From assembly GCA_019843655.1 (NCBI GenBank), contig JACDQD010000010.1, forward strand, positions 7,733,637-7,797,636: 64,000 bases of DNA, given 5' to 3'. Source of the stretch: Lethocerus indicus. Taxonomy: Eukaryota; Arthropoda; Insecta; Hemiptera; Belostomatidae. Under the pieces are notes generated by a model that saw only the letters and a list, made by a program, of their open reading frames with translations, made no database searches and had not been told where the DNA came from. The translations under genes and the position numbers were made by a program. Of the stretch, positions 46,201 through 58,700 are shown piece after piece (the first letter of the stretch is position 1; each line of letters starts with the position of its first letter).

Positions 46201-47940
46201 CTTCTGCAACAACCAGATGAAATATGTTGGACAGAGAAACACTGGTGCAAGTCATGGGTGCTTGTTTGGGGTTGAACTTAAGTTCAAGTACTGTGCCATG
46301 GCGCTTGATTTGTTCCATTTTTTGGTTATAGCATTCCACAATTCCTTTTATTTCTGTAACTTGTTTAAATTTCATGTAGATATTATTAGAATAAGGGTGT
46401 TAAAAGATAAATTTCTTAGAAATTGATGTAAGCATTAGGCATGATCTTAAAATAATAAAATATGTGTAAAAGAAAAGGAGAAAATTAAAATGGGAAAATA
46501 TTCTTTCATATTTCTGGGGGATATTACAATCGTTGGCTTTTGTGTTGGCAAAGATTCAAACAAGATCTGTCATTGTGTGCAGATATACTGCGAATACTGA
46601 AATTCGATAATTTATGATTACAAAAGAAAATACAGAGAACACACATTAGAAAATTGTGATAGGGTTGGTAATGTGTAATTAAAAAAAGGAAAATGTTCCC
46701 TTAAAAATTTTGGACCACGAAAATAAAATTTATTTATGTAATTTCTTCTTGGGTGTATGAATCCTTGGCAATTGAGTAACATTTTGTACAAATTTTTGTT
46801 CAAACGTAGGTTACCTAGAGTTTTTTTGTTGGAAATTAATTTGTGTTCAGCGACTTGACCTAGTTAACAATACATTCCACATCATTGTGAGTAAGACATT
46901 AACAAACATTCAAATATTGTTGGTTTATAATTTATAGCACATATTCACATATTTTTGAATGAAATACCACTGCGCATTTTTCAAAATTATCATCCTCTCT
47001 TTCTCTCTGTCTATCTCTCTCTCTCTCTCTATGAATCTCTCATGTAATTTTCTCCCCACATGTATTCAGAACTATCCCAGATTGTATTCCGGACTTGTAC
47101 AAGTTGAAAAACATTGTAAATATAATTGTATAATTAAAAAAATGATTTTGTTAATCATATCATAAAAATGTTGGTTTCTTTTAAAATAAGATTTTCCTTT
47201 TGATAATAAGCAATATAAATATATAACCTTGTTTCTCATAAATGTCACCAAGACTTCTTTCATATGCCCAAAACTGTGAAACAAAAAAATTAAATCTTAG
47301 GATGTATATTTAAATATAGGATTGTGTACAAACGCTATATATTGCTCATTTATCGACGATAACATGATATCGACCGAGGTGGTTATAACCTCCCGAATTG
47401 AAGAAAACAGAAATGGATAAAAGTTGAAGTTACTTGGTTGTGCGCGCATGTTGTTGAATATTGATATGTTGTTCAATATCTATTGACTTGCCGAAGCAAA
47501 AATTGGAAAAAACAAAAAAGAAATTGAAGTCGGTCATGTGTTTGTGTATCGGTGTGACAATATTTATATCAATATAGAACTCATTTCGAGCACATACTAC
47601 AATGTTTTGAGTTTGTAAGTTCGGATTTAAGTCAACTTGATACTGAAATATAAATTGTATATATAAATATGTATCTATAATTTAGTTGTGGGGCAAATTT
47701 TCCTATTATCGATATATATTCATTGTTAAATTTTAGTATTCCCAGTGGTGTTGATACTTTTAATTTGTATATGTTAAATATGCGTATCATAAATGTATAT
47801 ATACAAATATAATTGTACAATGCAATCTGGGAGTACTCACTGTTAATTTTTATCCAGCGCTTATGGAATCTAGGCACGTACTTCTTCTTTTTCCAAGTGC
47901 CTGATATATATTAAAAAGACACACTGCCATCTTGAATTTC
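43221..47940 (+). other. tweety: Probable long 3' UTR of tweety
   Basis: After the stop, about 4.7 kb of AT-rich, CpG-poor DNA contains no supported coding frame. Several AATAAA hexamers occur (for example about 45124 and 45888). The composition changes near 47.9 kb to the CpG-containing type of the flanks. A long 3' UTR is the simplest reading, but its end cannot be fixed from sequence alone. Confidence 0.45.
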
Positions 47941-50900
47941 AAGATGCGCTTCAATGCGCAGCCACGCCACTCAACGCTTCTTCTCCTTTCTTCTATCTAC
48001 ATATTTTGTTCGCGTTTGTAATTTTAATTCGGTTCTTTATAATTGTTGACATATCAATCCTTCAAATTTTCCCATTGGTTCTCCGTTTGAATCGCGTATC
48101 TAAATTTAGTGATTTGTATCTTTCTGCATTCTTTACTGGATCGGTATATTTTCACTGTTGCCGTTTCGCCTGAAAGAGGAAATGGTAATGGGAATCAGTA
48201 CAGGTCTGTTGAGACAAAGCGTTAATTGTGAGACAATTTATATTTAATAATAATTGCCCTCCTGTGTCATGAGGGCGATGTTCTGAAAACAATTGTAATC
48301 TAAGTTGACTTAGACCGAATCATCGTTTTTCTTTATCTATCATTAACGAATTTTTCTCTTTTATTGTAATTCCAATAAACTTAAATATATAAGAAATTGT
48401 TTTTAGATTAAGATTTGGTAAGTAAAATGTAAAATTTCTTATACCATTTGTATCAACAGATATCTTGGCGTGATAAAATAAATGAAAAGTTGCAAATATT
48501 TGTTATTTGTCGACACGAACCTAAGATCCTTAAAAGGTCCTGTGCAATGCACTGGATCGTCTCCATTCTCCATCCATTTTTTCCCCTTGTTGTTTTCTCT
48601 TGGACGTTTTTTTATTGATGAAGAAGAGGAGTTTAATTTACACAAAATAGGGTTGTCGGATGGTCGTTGAGTGTGCTCGGAAGAACGCAAAACCTAAGGT
48701 AGAATGGAAGAATTATTGAGAATGTATCGTAAAGATTAAAAATGAGAAAACTATTTGCGACTTACGTTTCAGACTCGGATATATTTTGACCATTGTCGGA
48801 AAACAAATAATAGGACGGGAAATACTCTCATGGATTTAGTTAGGTGAGGAATCGGGCAAAGATGGCAGGTAGGCACTAGGTTTGTTGGCCCAGAACCGAA
48901 ATGTCCTAATCCTGCGTCGCTTTATCTCTCGAAGGCTCCTTTCAGGACCCGTTTTTAAGATTCGATCTCGGAGGCTGGCCTCTTGTGGCTGGCGTGCCTC
49001 AGACTCTTAATTAAAGCTAAAATTGTAGATAAACTGCTCTGTGGGAACCCGGGTTACCAAACTCCCGAGTCGCTCCCACGGCCTCCTTAATCGCGGGTCG
49101 TTGCTTCACACTGCCGCCTCCTAGCCAATCGTTGTTGACGACCATTTTTCATTAATCGTACGCCAAAAGACATATTTTCGATATTTACCGGGCCAAATGT
49201 GCTAGGAATATTCTTTATTCAGATAATACAGCGATGATATCTGATGATTCCCGACTTCTCAAGAGTCTCGGGAATGCACATTCTTCCGCATATAATACGC
49301 ATTCTCTCTCTTTCTCTCTCTCTATTCTATGCTCCCCCATAGATGCCAGGAGATGCACATGGAACGTAACGGATCCTTTATTCAATGTAATAAAGGAAAA
49401 ACTTTAATCAAACATGGTGCATGGTTCCCCCTGTTGGGCAGCGCTTGAAACCAGCATATTCGAATTTGTTTTATGTTTTATTTGCTGCACACTCGTTAAT
49501 CCTGGTTGGCGTGCTGGCTGCGTCTTCAGGCCCGGTTACTAATTTAATTTGTGGAAAAATTAGTTAATTAAAGTTTGGTTGACTTTCCCTCTTTAATCAC
49601 GCTGCCGCTCATCCCACCAGTCAGAGGAGGAAACGCCTGGCCGCCGACTCGTATCCAATCTGAGAATCTCACATTTTAAATTGCTCCCTTTGTTCGGCCG
49701 TACGTTCCGGACTGCCGGGTCTCATTTTGAACGCAACCGCTTTCAAAAAACAGAACAAAAACATCTCAAACAGCTGTATGGACACGAACAGTATTTGCGC
49801 TAATTAATTTATGGTTTGGTGGGAGAGACCAGGAGGGCTTTCATTATATTGTATGGAGGGTGTTCCCTTTCAATATGAAAAACAATAAATGCCAAAGTAT
49901 AGAGTGCACAAACAATCCACATTAACCACAGGTAATTTACATTCAATTAGAATGGAAGTTTTGAACATTTAAACCGATGGAGCCCAGTTTCGGCCATCCT
50001 TTAGGCCGAAAGGTGATTAGGGCATTTTTTCTCCAAGATCAGAATTGTTAAAAACTATTCTGCGTTGGGTTCCAAACGTCGGTAGGCATTTTTTTTCAAC
50101 CAACAAAGAGCATTTAATCGCGTTAAATTGTGTGAAACGGGACTTATGGAATGTCTTCTCTTGTTCCCTACATTTCTCCGCCTGTCCAAAAAACAGCTTT
50201 TTGTGCTGTCAAAATTGAAATTTTGATTTTCATCCTTTCCTGGTGGCCGTTCAAATTATCCACACCAGAGTCAACTGTTCTATCCACACTCACCTAGGCC
50301 GGTTTTGGCTTTGGTTAACGTTGTTAGGGCCAACTAGCGCCACCCACTAATCTGAAAGCGCTCATTTCCAGTTAATGCCTGTTCGGCAGAAATACGGCAT
50401 TGGGGATTGTGTCGGTAGTGCCGACGGTGCACTTAAATATCGGCGTTACAAAATCGCATTCACTTTGCCTTGTTAAAATAAATTCAGCCCAAGACCTATC
50501 TGAAGGACGGTAGCCTCCAAGGAATCAACCCCTCCCTCCGCTGCAACTTGCTCAGGTGTTCCCCTAACTTTACCCCACAGTACTGTTACACCGATTTCAC
50601 CTGAAGTTATTGATATTATAATTCAACTTATTGTACGTTCATAAGTTTGGATTGCCTATTTTGTTGCCTTACCAAGAAATAGTTTTATGTACCATGGTTC
50701 CTGCTGTAGCTCTTTCGAAATTCAATAAATAGCGCTTTATAAGCGATTGGAATCCCTTCAGAACAGCCCAAACCCATTCATTTGAATATCCTCCAGGAAA
50801 TCTGAGCACTACACTAGAATTCAAATTTTGGTCGCGGAAACGTTCGCTGCTTTAATTTAGTTCAGGTTGGAACACCTCTTGTGTTTATTTGGGAAAAAAG

Positions 50901-52424
50901 GTAGTTGCAATGGTAAAAAACTTGAATTGGTTTATCCTTAGATATTGATTGACAAGAACTAATATTGTTTTCGATTTCATTTGACAAATATCGTATTATA
51001 TGCCCTATTAAAGTCGCGGAGGTCTCCTCCCAGATGTCCATGACTGCCCAATATAGCTGACACAGCCGTGACCCCGGTCAAGGAACACAATGTACGAAAG
51101 TAAAAAACAACTTTCTCTTCCAACGCTTTGAGTTCACTCTGACTCCACCCTTCCGAACAAAATCATAAACGCCCTTTAATTAGTGGCGCCTAATTCCAAA
51201 GGCCGCGATTGGAAGGACTCTTGATTCGAATCGAAAACTGGATTGGAATTGGAGTTTGTAAGAAAATTCTGCATGTCTCTCTTCTTTGCAGGCCCTCTCA
51301 TTAAATCTTAATTTCGCTATTGTAAAAAAAAGTCACCTCAGCCACCTTCCACACTCAACACCTCAACTTTATCAGTTTCAGCATCCAGCTATTCACCCAC
51401 TTTATTTTTGCTCTGTGTGAAAAAAATCCCCTATCACCTTATGTTAAAAAGATTCTTCTTGTTTTTTACTCGGATCCTTAAAAGTATTGAACGGCTGTGT
51501 GATTTATTCATTCGGTATACACTCGTCCGTTTCCTTTTCAGACGTAGGTGTTCCCTTTTCAGTAGCTGTCGGAACACACGTTCGAATCCAAGTTGAAGTA
51601 GAAGGAGATCCGGTCGGGGCAGATCGTTTTCATCTAATCGGCTTAGAGAGACTCCTTTAGCAGTAAAATGGGATGCTTGTCGGTAATTACCGAGGGACGG
51701 ATTGGGAAACTCCAGTCCGGGCGGGATGGCACTGGTGCGATCCCAACAGGAATTTAGACGGCTGATTTCCTCACCGGGTTGATATGGCGCCCGCTACCCT
51801 GGGCTGTGGCGAAACTGGGACACTACTAGGGTTACTCGGGATAGCTCTTTCACGGCTTGAAGAATATCCAGTCCACGCTGTCGCCTCATTCCAATCTACG
51901 GCAGAGAAAACATGCGAATGTCAGATATAAAATGAACGAAACAAAAACACCGCCACTCGGATGGATATTAAACTTTACATAATCCAAACGTGAGCACAAA
52001 CGAGATCCCTACAATATTCAACGGTCTCTCTTGCGTAATACAAAACGCAATAATTATTTTAACGGCAAGTCGAGTCGGTAGGTGACTTGGGGGCGAAAAA
52101 ACATAGCGGTGAAACGGAATAACGAGATAAGAGGCGTCGGCCCAGAAGACGTCGCCCCCCAACCCACCCCCCATTCATAACAAGGTCGACCGACATTCAC
52201 CGCCTTCTATAGATCGTTTTTTTCTCTCTCTATTTCTAACGTTCGGGTATAAATTATGTCATGCATTCGAATGCAGAACGACGCTATTACGCCTGAATAA
52301 CGGACTCCATGTTCGTAAGCCATACACAAACGTGACCCTTAGGCACCACATAAATTGAATTTTAACGTCTTTCTCGAATATTCTGCTCTTCAACCCGCGT
52401 CGTCGGCATCTATAACTCATAAAT
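47941..52424. other. gene-free stretch
   Basis: CpG-containing intergenic DNA without a supported gene. A (CT)-rich run lies at about 49302-49325. Confidence 0.45.
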
Positions 52425-52634
52425 TTTTGGGCCTAAAAACCGTATCTTTTGGTCGATTTTTCGTCTAAAAACCCCATTTTTGGGCCTAAAAACGGTATTT
52501 TTGGCCCAATTTTGCGCGTAAAAACCCCATTTTTGAGCCGATTTTTCACCTAAAAACCACATTTTTGAGCTAATTTTCGCCTAAAAACCTCATTTTTGGG
52601 CCAATATTGCGTCTAAAAACCACATTTTTGTTTG
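52425..52634 (+). repeat. Degenerate tandem array, unit about 35-38 bp
   Basis: About six imperfect units, each with CTAAAAACC followed by CATTTTTGGGCC (or GAGCC) and an AATTTTCG-like link. The units vary in the CCCC/CCAC/CCTC position and in unit length. The array is not coding. Confidence 0.82.
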
Positions 52635-54042
52635 GTCCGCCATTTTACCTCTTCTGTAAGGACCCCGAAAGTGATGCATTCAAAGTATGGACCCATATTT
52701 CATGTATTTTTCATCTTATATAATGACCTATACATATCAATTCACCTAGCCTAGCACATCACCTTCGTCTCAGCTAGGCTTTTACATTCTCCTGTTTCTC
52801 GAATTGTTTATAAACCTGGAGCACATTGTGGTGGTCTCTGATGAAATTTTTTAAATTATGAAAATATGATCATGTGTTGCCAACTTTCCCCTGGCGGTCG
52901 TAGGAGTGCCGGTTCCACGCGGGCACGCATAACAACCCAATTTGGCGGGTCCAGTTGCGACAAAACATTCAACCATTTTTCATTGCCTGTCAAGATTTTT
53001 TTTAAAGAAACTGCCTAGTAATTATTTCTTCTCATACTTATATATTTATTTCCGTTTTATTCACTTATCAATAACAAAGCATAATAAGAAACGAACTTTT
53101 TACGCACAAATATTAGTTTCGGCGACTGAATAAATTGGCTGAATTGATCGAAAACCGGTTCGACGATCCACTCGTTTTCGACTATATCCGAAAATCGCCA
53201 CAGTGAAAGTTGCAGTTGTATTATATAATTTTGCGAAGGCCCGAAATTAGAAATCGATCGCGATGTATTAATTTAAAAAAAAATGAATTCTCAATAACAT
53301 AATTAGGGGCAATGCAAATGAAATTTTTCTGTAATGAAATCATCCATTCGGATTTCGAGGATTAAGCGAAGGTTTGACCGTTCGTCGAAAGGAGAGTAGA
53401 AATAACATACTGGTATTTCGCTCGGATGGTACAAGGATTTTAGGCACCAGGTCATTCATAGTGCGTTACTGAAGATGTTATGTGCTTACTTCGTTTCGGC
53501 CTCACTTGGGCATAAAAACTGCGTACAACATTATTTTGCAGTCGATTGACACATTCGTTAGTCGGCAACGCTCCCAATTTATATAACATGTTTTTACCGA
53601 CATTTCATTTGAAAATATGTCCGCCTGTTATATAAAGTTGTATTACGTGCTACATATATCTATTAACATGATTTGTATCAATTATAACCCAAAAAAAAAT
53701 TGAACGCAAATCGCGTTGAAAAACTCACGGTATTTTCCCAGTGTGCCCGCCCGTTTACTAGTTCTGATGTAATCTAAATAATTAGACCAATGTCTAATGC
53801 TTGCACGCTTTACAGTTATAAATTCCTGGCCTCGAGCTATGGTACTACTTATTTCAGGAATCAATTACGTATTCCGAGACATACGTACGAGACATTCTAT
53901 GTACACACATATACACACACAATGGGGCGCTATTCCCTTTAATTCCTCTATCTTTGTATCTTTATCCCGCTTGCACTTGACTATTCTCAGAAACTGGGCA
54001 TTTCTCATCTATCTAAAAAGTAATCTCATCCAAAAAAGTAAT
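52635..54042. other. gene-free stretch
   Basis: No supported gene. Nothing beyond short unsupported frames is visible between the degenerate array and the 70-bp satellite. Confidence 0.4.
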
Positions 54043-54400
54043 CTAGTTTATCGGTTCTAGTGTACCCAACGAACTTTAGTTAAGTACATTTCCGCACCAC
54101 ACTCAGGGGGCGCTAGTTTATCGGTGCGAGTGTACCCAACGAACTTTAGTTAAGTACATTTCCGCACCACACTCAGGGGGCGCTAGTTTATCGGTGCAAG
54201 TGTACCCAACGAACTTTAGTTAAGTACATTTCCGCACCACACTCAGGGGGCGCTAGTTTATCGGTGCTAGTGTACCCAACGAACTTTAGTTAAGTACATT
54301 TCCGCACCACCCTCAGGGGGCGCTAGTTTATCGGTGCAAGTGCACCCAACGAACTTTAGTTAAGTACATTTCCGCACCACACTCAGGGGGCGCTAGTTAA
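54043..54400 (+). repeat. 70-bp satellite array, five units
   Basis: Five near-identical 70-bp units start at 54043, 54113, 54183, 54253 and 54323, with a partial sixth at 54393. Each contains CTAGTTTATCGGTG, TACCCAACGAACTTTAGTTA and CCGCACCACACTCAGGGGGC. Within a unit, GGTGCG..GTGTAC and GTACATTTCCGCACC form an imperfect hairpin. The last unit breaks into CTAGTTAATC. Confidence 0.97.
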
Positions 54401-55635
54401 TCTATATCTAATAAAGTGAAAGGAAATCTTCATAGACAAATAATGTGTAATGTGTATTTTAGGGCTAGCGATGGAACGGAACATGCTCCAATAAACCCAA
54501 GACGCACAAGGCCGATCCACTCCACGCCTCAAGGTTGTCGTCCCTGTGGAGGGTCCTCAGCTAGACCACGAAAGGTTTGGCAAAGTAAAAGGCCCCAAGG
54601 TGAAAAGCTCCGCCAATTGGGTTACCAATATAAAAAAAGCGCAGAAACTAGAACGGAGCCCTAAAAAAGAAAAATTATAAACAAAACATATATAAACTCT
54701 ACTAGTACCCCGTATCTCAACGATAGGATGCTATATTACATGGGCAGCCCGCAGTCCATTTATTACCAAGGTAGTGCTAGCGGCGACGGCGGAAAGCCGG
54801 ACTTACCGGCTTAACAGAGCTGTGGATTGAATAATGAAAAATCGCAAAAACAGAATTACCAGCGCTAGTTTTAGTTTTAAGGCGACCTTAGTCTTCAGCG
54901 AGGGCGGGTAACGCGGCCTCCACACAACACAACTACCACTTTCTAATCTGGGCCAGGCATTTTATAATTTATTAGAAGGGTTATAAATCGACTGGGCGGT
55001 TTCCCTAAAAGTCCGGCCTGCCATTTTTTTTTTCAATTCGCCATATTAATAATCGCCACAACGCACGTAAGACTTTTTGAGGTCGCAGCTAACACGCTGA
55101 TCAATCCGTGTTTATTGAAACGTGTGGAAAAACGAGAAAAATTGAATTAAAAACGAATTTTATTCCATCAACCATCGAGGACTGTAAAGCAGGTATTTTA
55201 AACTACTAACTAAGTGGCCGGGACCTCTACTCACAGGTATAATGTTAATTCGATTAAAATAAAAATCAATATTTATTCATCTTCACAACACGGTCGCAAG
55301 ATATCCGAAAACGGCTTTACATCATTTGATATAAAGAAGTCTTTCTTCTGAGAAAGGTACACCGTACTTGGTTCCATCACGGACGAACGGACAAACACCG
55401 CTAGAGATTTTATTAATTTAAATAAATTTCCAATCTCTTGTCGCTCCGTAAAATGACTTGTATAACCTTCGTAAAATTACTCCGTAAAACCTTGAAAATT
55501 ATTTATATTTACGAAATACGATATTTCGTAGACCCGTCGCCTCGGCAAAAATCAGAATCGACAAACAATTGGCGGCTCCAATTTTCGCTGATTCAAACCG
55601 GACGGGACAATGCTCCCGCCGCTTCTCCAGTATAA
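54401..55635. other. gene-free stretch upstream of the small membrane-protein gene
   Basis: An 82-codon open frame at 54416-54664 is Arg/Pro/Lys-rich but has no recognised domain and is not called. The promoter of the gene at 55636 would lie here; no element can be identified. Confidence 0.4.
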
Positions 55636-55740
55636 ATGCCGGTGTCGACCAGCGACATGAGCCCCGCGATGAAGACCTGTTGCCTCGCGCCAGACGCACA
55701 CTCCACCACGCTGCTGGCTATGGACAGGCGGAGATTCAAG
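55636..55740 (+). CDS. small membrane-protein gene, exon 1
   Basis: Thirty-five codons from ATG to donor GTACGC. A possible acceptor CCGCTTCTCCAG ends at 55630, so a non-coding leader exon may exist upstream. Encodes a cytosolic N-terminus with CC and MDRRRFK next to the coming helix. Confidence 0.6.
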
Positions 55741-58700
55741 GTACGCTTGAACCTAGCTATAAATAATATATATATATATATATATATACATATAAACATA
55801 TATAAATAACCTAGCTTAAGGTTATTTCCGGTGGGATCACCGGTCATAATGTCCGAAGAACGTCGGTTAGGAGGGGCTGACCTCCTGAAGCCTGAAGTTC
55901 AGGAGGAGGAGGTTTCCAAACACAGGAAAAATTCCGGAGTGGCAGGCGGGTCAATCCCTGCTGACCGATGTTCTTCGGATAGTATTACGACGATTGTTGT
56001 TGCGAATCAACAAAAAGTTAAGGGATTATAAGAAAAACGTGTTTTCCTTTAAGTGTATCAGTAAAAACTACCCTTGTAAAAGGTAGACCCTTTCTAGGAG
56101 GACTCTTTATTATACATTTTGTTTCCTCGTATTCCTAAATCTGTACGGGCCCCTATTTTCGTGCCACGGCCCCTCGTGAACACAATATTCATTTTTGGCC
56201 CCTTCGGAAAGTCCTGTCGCCCCCAGGACAGCGATTTGGCAATTTGTTTTAGAAGCTCTGCTCTAGCCGTATTACTTTGCCCGGATTTCCATAATTCTGA
56301 AGGACACGAGTCAAGGATATGAGTCGTACACTCCTTCTCCTTGTACCCTTTCGAGGACTGGCTGTGAAGGAGGGACAATCCTTCGGCGGGAACTTGTTTA
56401 TTTTCCTTTCTTGGGATCATTTCAGAGACTGGCCTGCTTCTTGTAGGTTCGCAACGGTGCCCACCGATACCTGTCTATCCCTTCTAGTTGCTCTCTAGAA
56501 CCTCGCCCTAACCAATGGATGCTACAGCCAGTATCATTCTGCAAACAGAATACCTTAAATCTTTATTAATTCAGTCTACTGTAGACGGCTAGAATTCTAA
56601 ACTAAAGCATAAGACAATATCAGCGTGTGAAGACAGAAGCTCGCAATCGTAGTCGTAGTGAGTGTTTGCCTATAGTAATATTCAAGCCCCGATTTCGTTC
56701 CCCCTTTATTAACTACATTACAGTTTGAACTAAGCAACACTACAGTAACTGTCTGTTACAATATTTGAAGGTGGACTCTAAGGGATTGGCGGCCGTGGCC
56801 GGAGGGTGCCTGCTGCTGATGGTGGTCGGCGGTCTATTCGTGGCCTACTGCCCACGGCAGAAACCCGGAACCCCGCTAGTGGAGGCCCAAAAGCTACAGG
56901 AAGACTCCAAGGCTCCTCTACTGCCGCAGAGGATACGAGCCACCCTGGTCCTACTGGCTCCGGTGCCTCGTTTACCAACGATCAGATTCGGTAACCACCT
57001 GTCTTTTAATTGTTACCTTTTTATCGCCCAAGGTAATGACATAAAATATGAATTTGTAAGAACACGCTCGGAGAACATATTCAGGCTTGTTAACGTGAGG
57101 CACATGAACACGGCAGTCCTTACTCACTTTCAGTTCCTAGTTGTCACGGCCGATGGCTGCGTTTCTCCGACTACATCCGCTTGTGATTTATTTCTGCGGG
57201 GTAAAAATCAAGTCCTCGATCGTAATTTTCTTTCTTTTCTCAAATCCCGGACCGCCGGATAAATAATCACCACCAATGTGGCGCCCTGCCCACGTGGCAA
57301 ATCGCTATCCTTGTCGGGCTAATTTAAATTACCCCGAGGAGTTTAAATATCAGTCTGACTTTTTATTTGAAGTCAGTTGTTCAGGGTGAAAGAAATGAGC
57401 GCGTATAATATTGGCTAGTTATATATTTCCTGGCCGTGTAACAAGTGGAGAAAAAGGGCATTGGGCGGTGAGCGGACACGTGAGGCCCACCCGACTTAAG
57501 GCAACGTGATAGGTAAACTTCAGGCTATAATGAGTGACAGTATCAGAACTACGGGGAAAATGTTCGTCCAGAGTATGATCCTAAACTCGGCAAATTAAAT
57601 TGGAGGCATTCGGCCATCTCAAAAAGGAGACAATCGATAAAGACAATTTTTAAAGAATTTACAAATTGCTTACAGTCAGACTAGACTGCGCCCCGACGCC
57701 TCTCACTTTTGCCGAGGAAACCGGTCTAGCATAAGAACAAATCAGAGAGCGGCGACAGTCGTATACGGCGGGGAACTCTTATTTTGCGAACTGATTTTAA
57801 ATTCACGCTGTGGAATAATCAATTTTAAAAGTTCGCGATTTAGAGCGATTACAATTTTGGAACCCGCCCATCCCGTCAGTCGGGAATTTTTATTTCTCTC
57901 ATTTATATTATTCCTGAAAAACGAACTCTCTCTCTTTCTCTCTCTGAAGTCAAACTGTCCAGGTGAAAGTGGGACCATCTCCCCGATGTACTTAGAAACG
58001 CAATTAAGCAGCCTAATACAAAGGCGCATTAGGCGGGAGAGTATATGTTCTCGAGTTTCTGATCTAACATTTGAAATGTTGTCACGAGTTTAACTTTCGC
58101 GAATTTCCGTTGGCCATCGACATCGTTGGTAGCACTCCGTCAATATGGCAGTGAGTCCCTCAGATTATTATAGATTTGTATAAGTAAAAAGTAAAGAATA
58201 TAAATATGTATTCTAGAATTTAATGACACATCGTAGGCATGAGAGCTTACGGAATATATAAAATATATTCCCAGTTGTAAATTTAGAAACGTATTGCATA
58301 AAAACATCGTTTACAGCTCAACAGGTTTTACTCGCCGCTTATGGTAATTACGAGCGGGTAAGCTCAATGTTAGGAGGATAAAATTGCACTTATGCGCGTA
58401 TAAAAGCAATTATAGGGTGGCCAATTTGCATTGTAAGACCTTGAAGTTTTCGAAAGCGCGTAATTGATGTCTAACGCCCATTTGTACATTCTGCAGCCTG
58501 TTGTTTAGAGACTTGCGAATAGAATTAGGTTGAAAGGCTTGTTTGAAACCGGAGGCCGAACCGCCAATCAAAAACCGATTTTTAATTAACCGACTGGAAA
58601 CCGCCACCCCATTAGCCAACTCTAAGCACGCTCGGAGCATATTAATATTTTACGATCCACAGTAGTCCCATTTTGATTAATTTTTCAATTACTAGTTAGA

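Noticed and set aside
54043..54400. Regular 70-bp array considered as a CRISPR array
   Set aside because: Units repeat head to tail without unique spacers, in a eukaryotic context.
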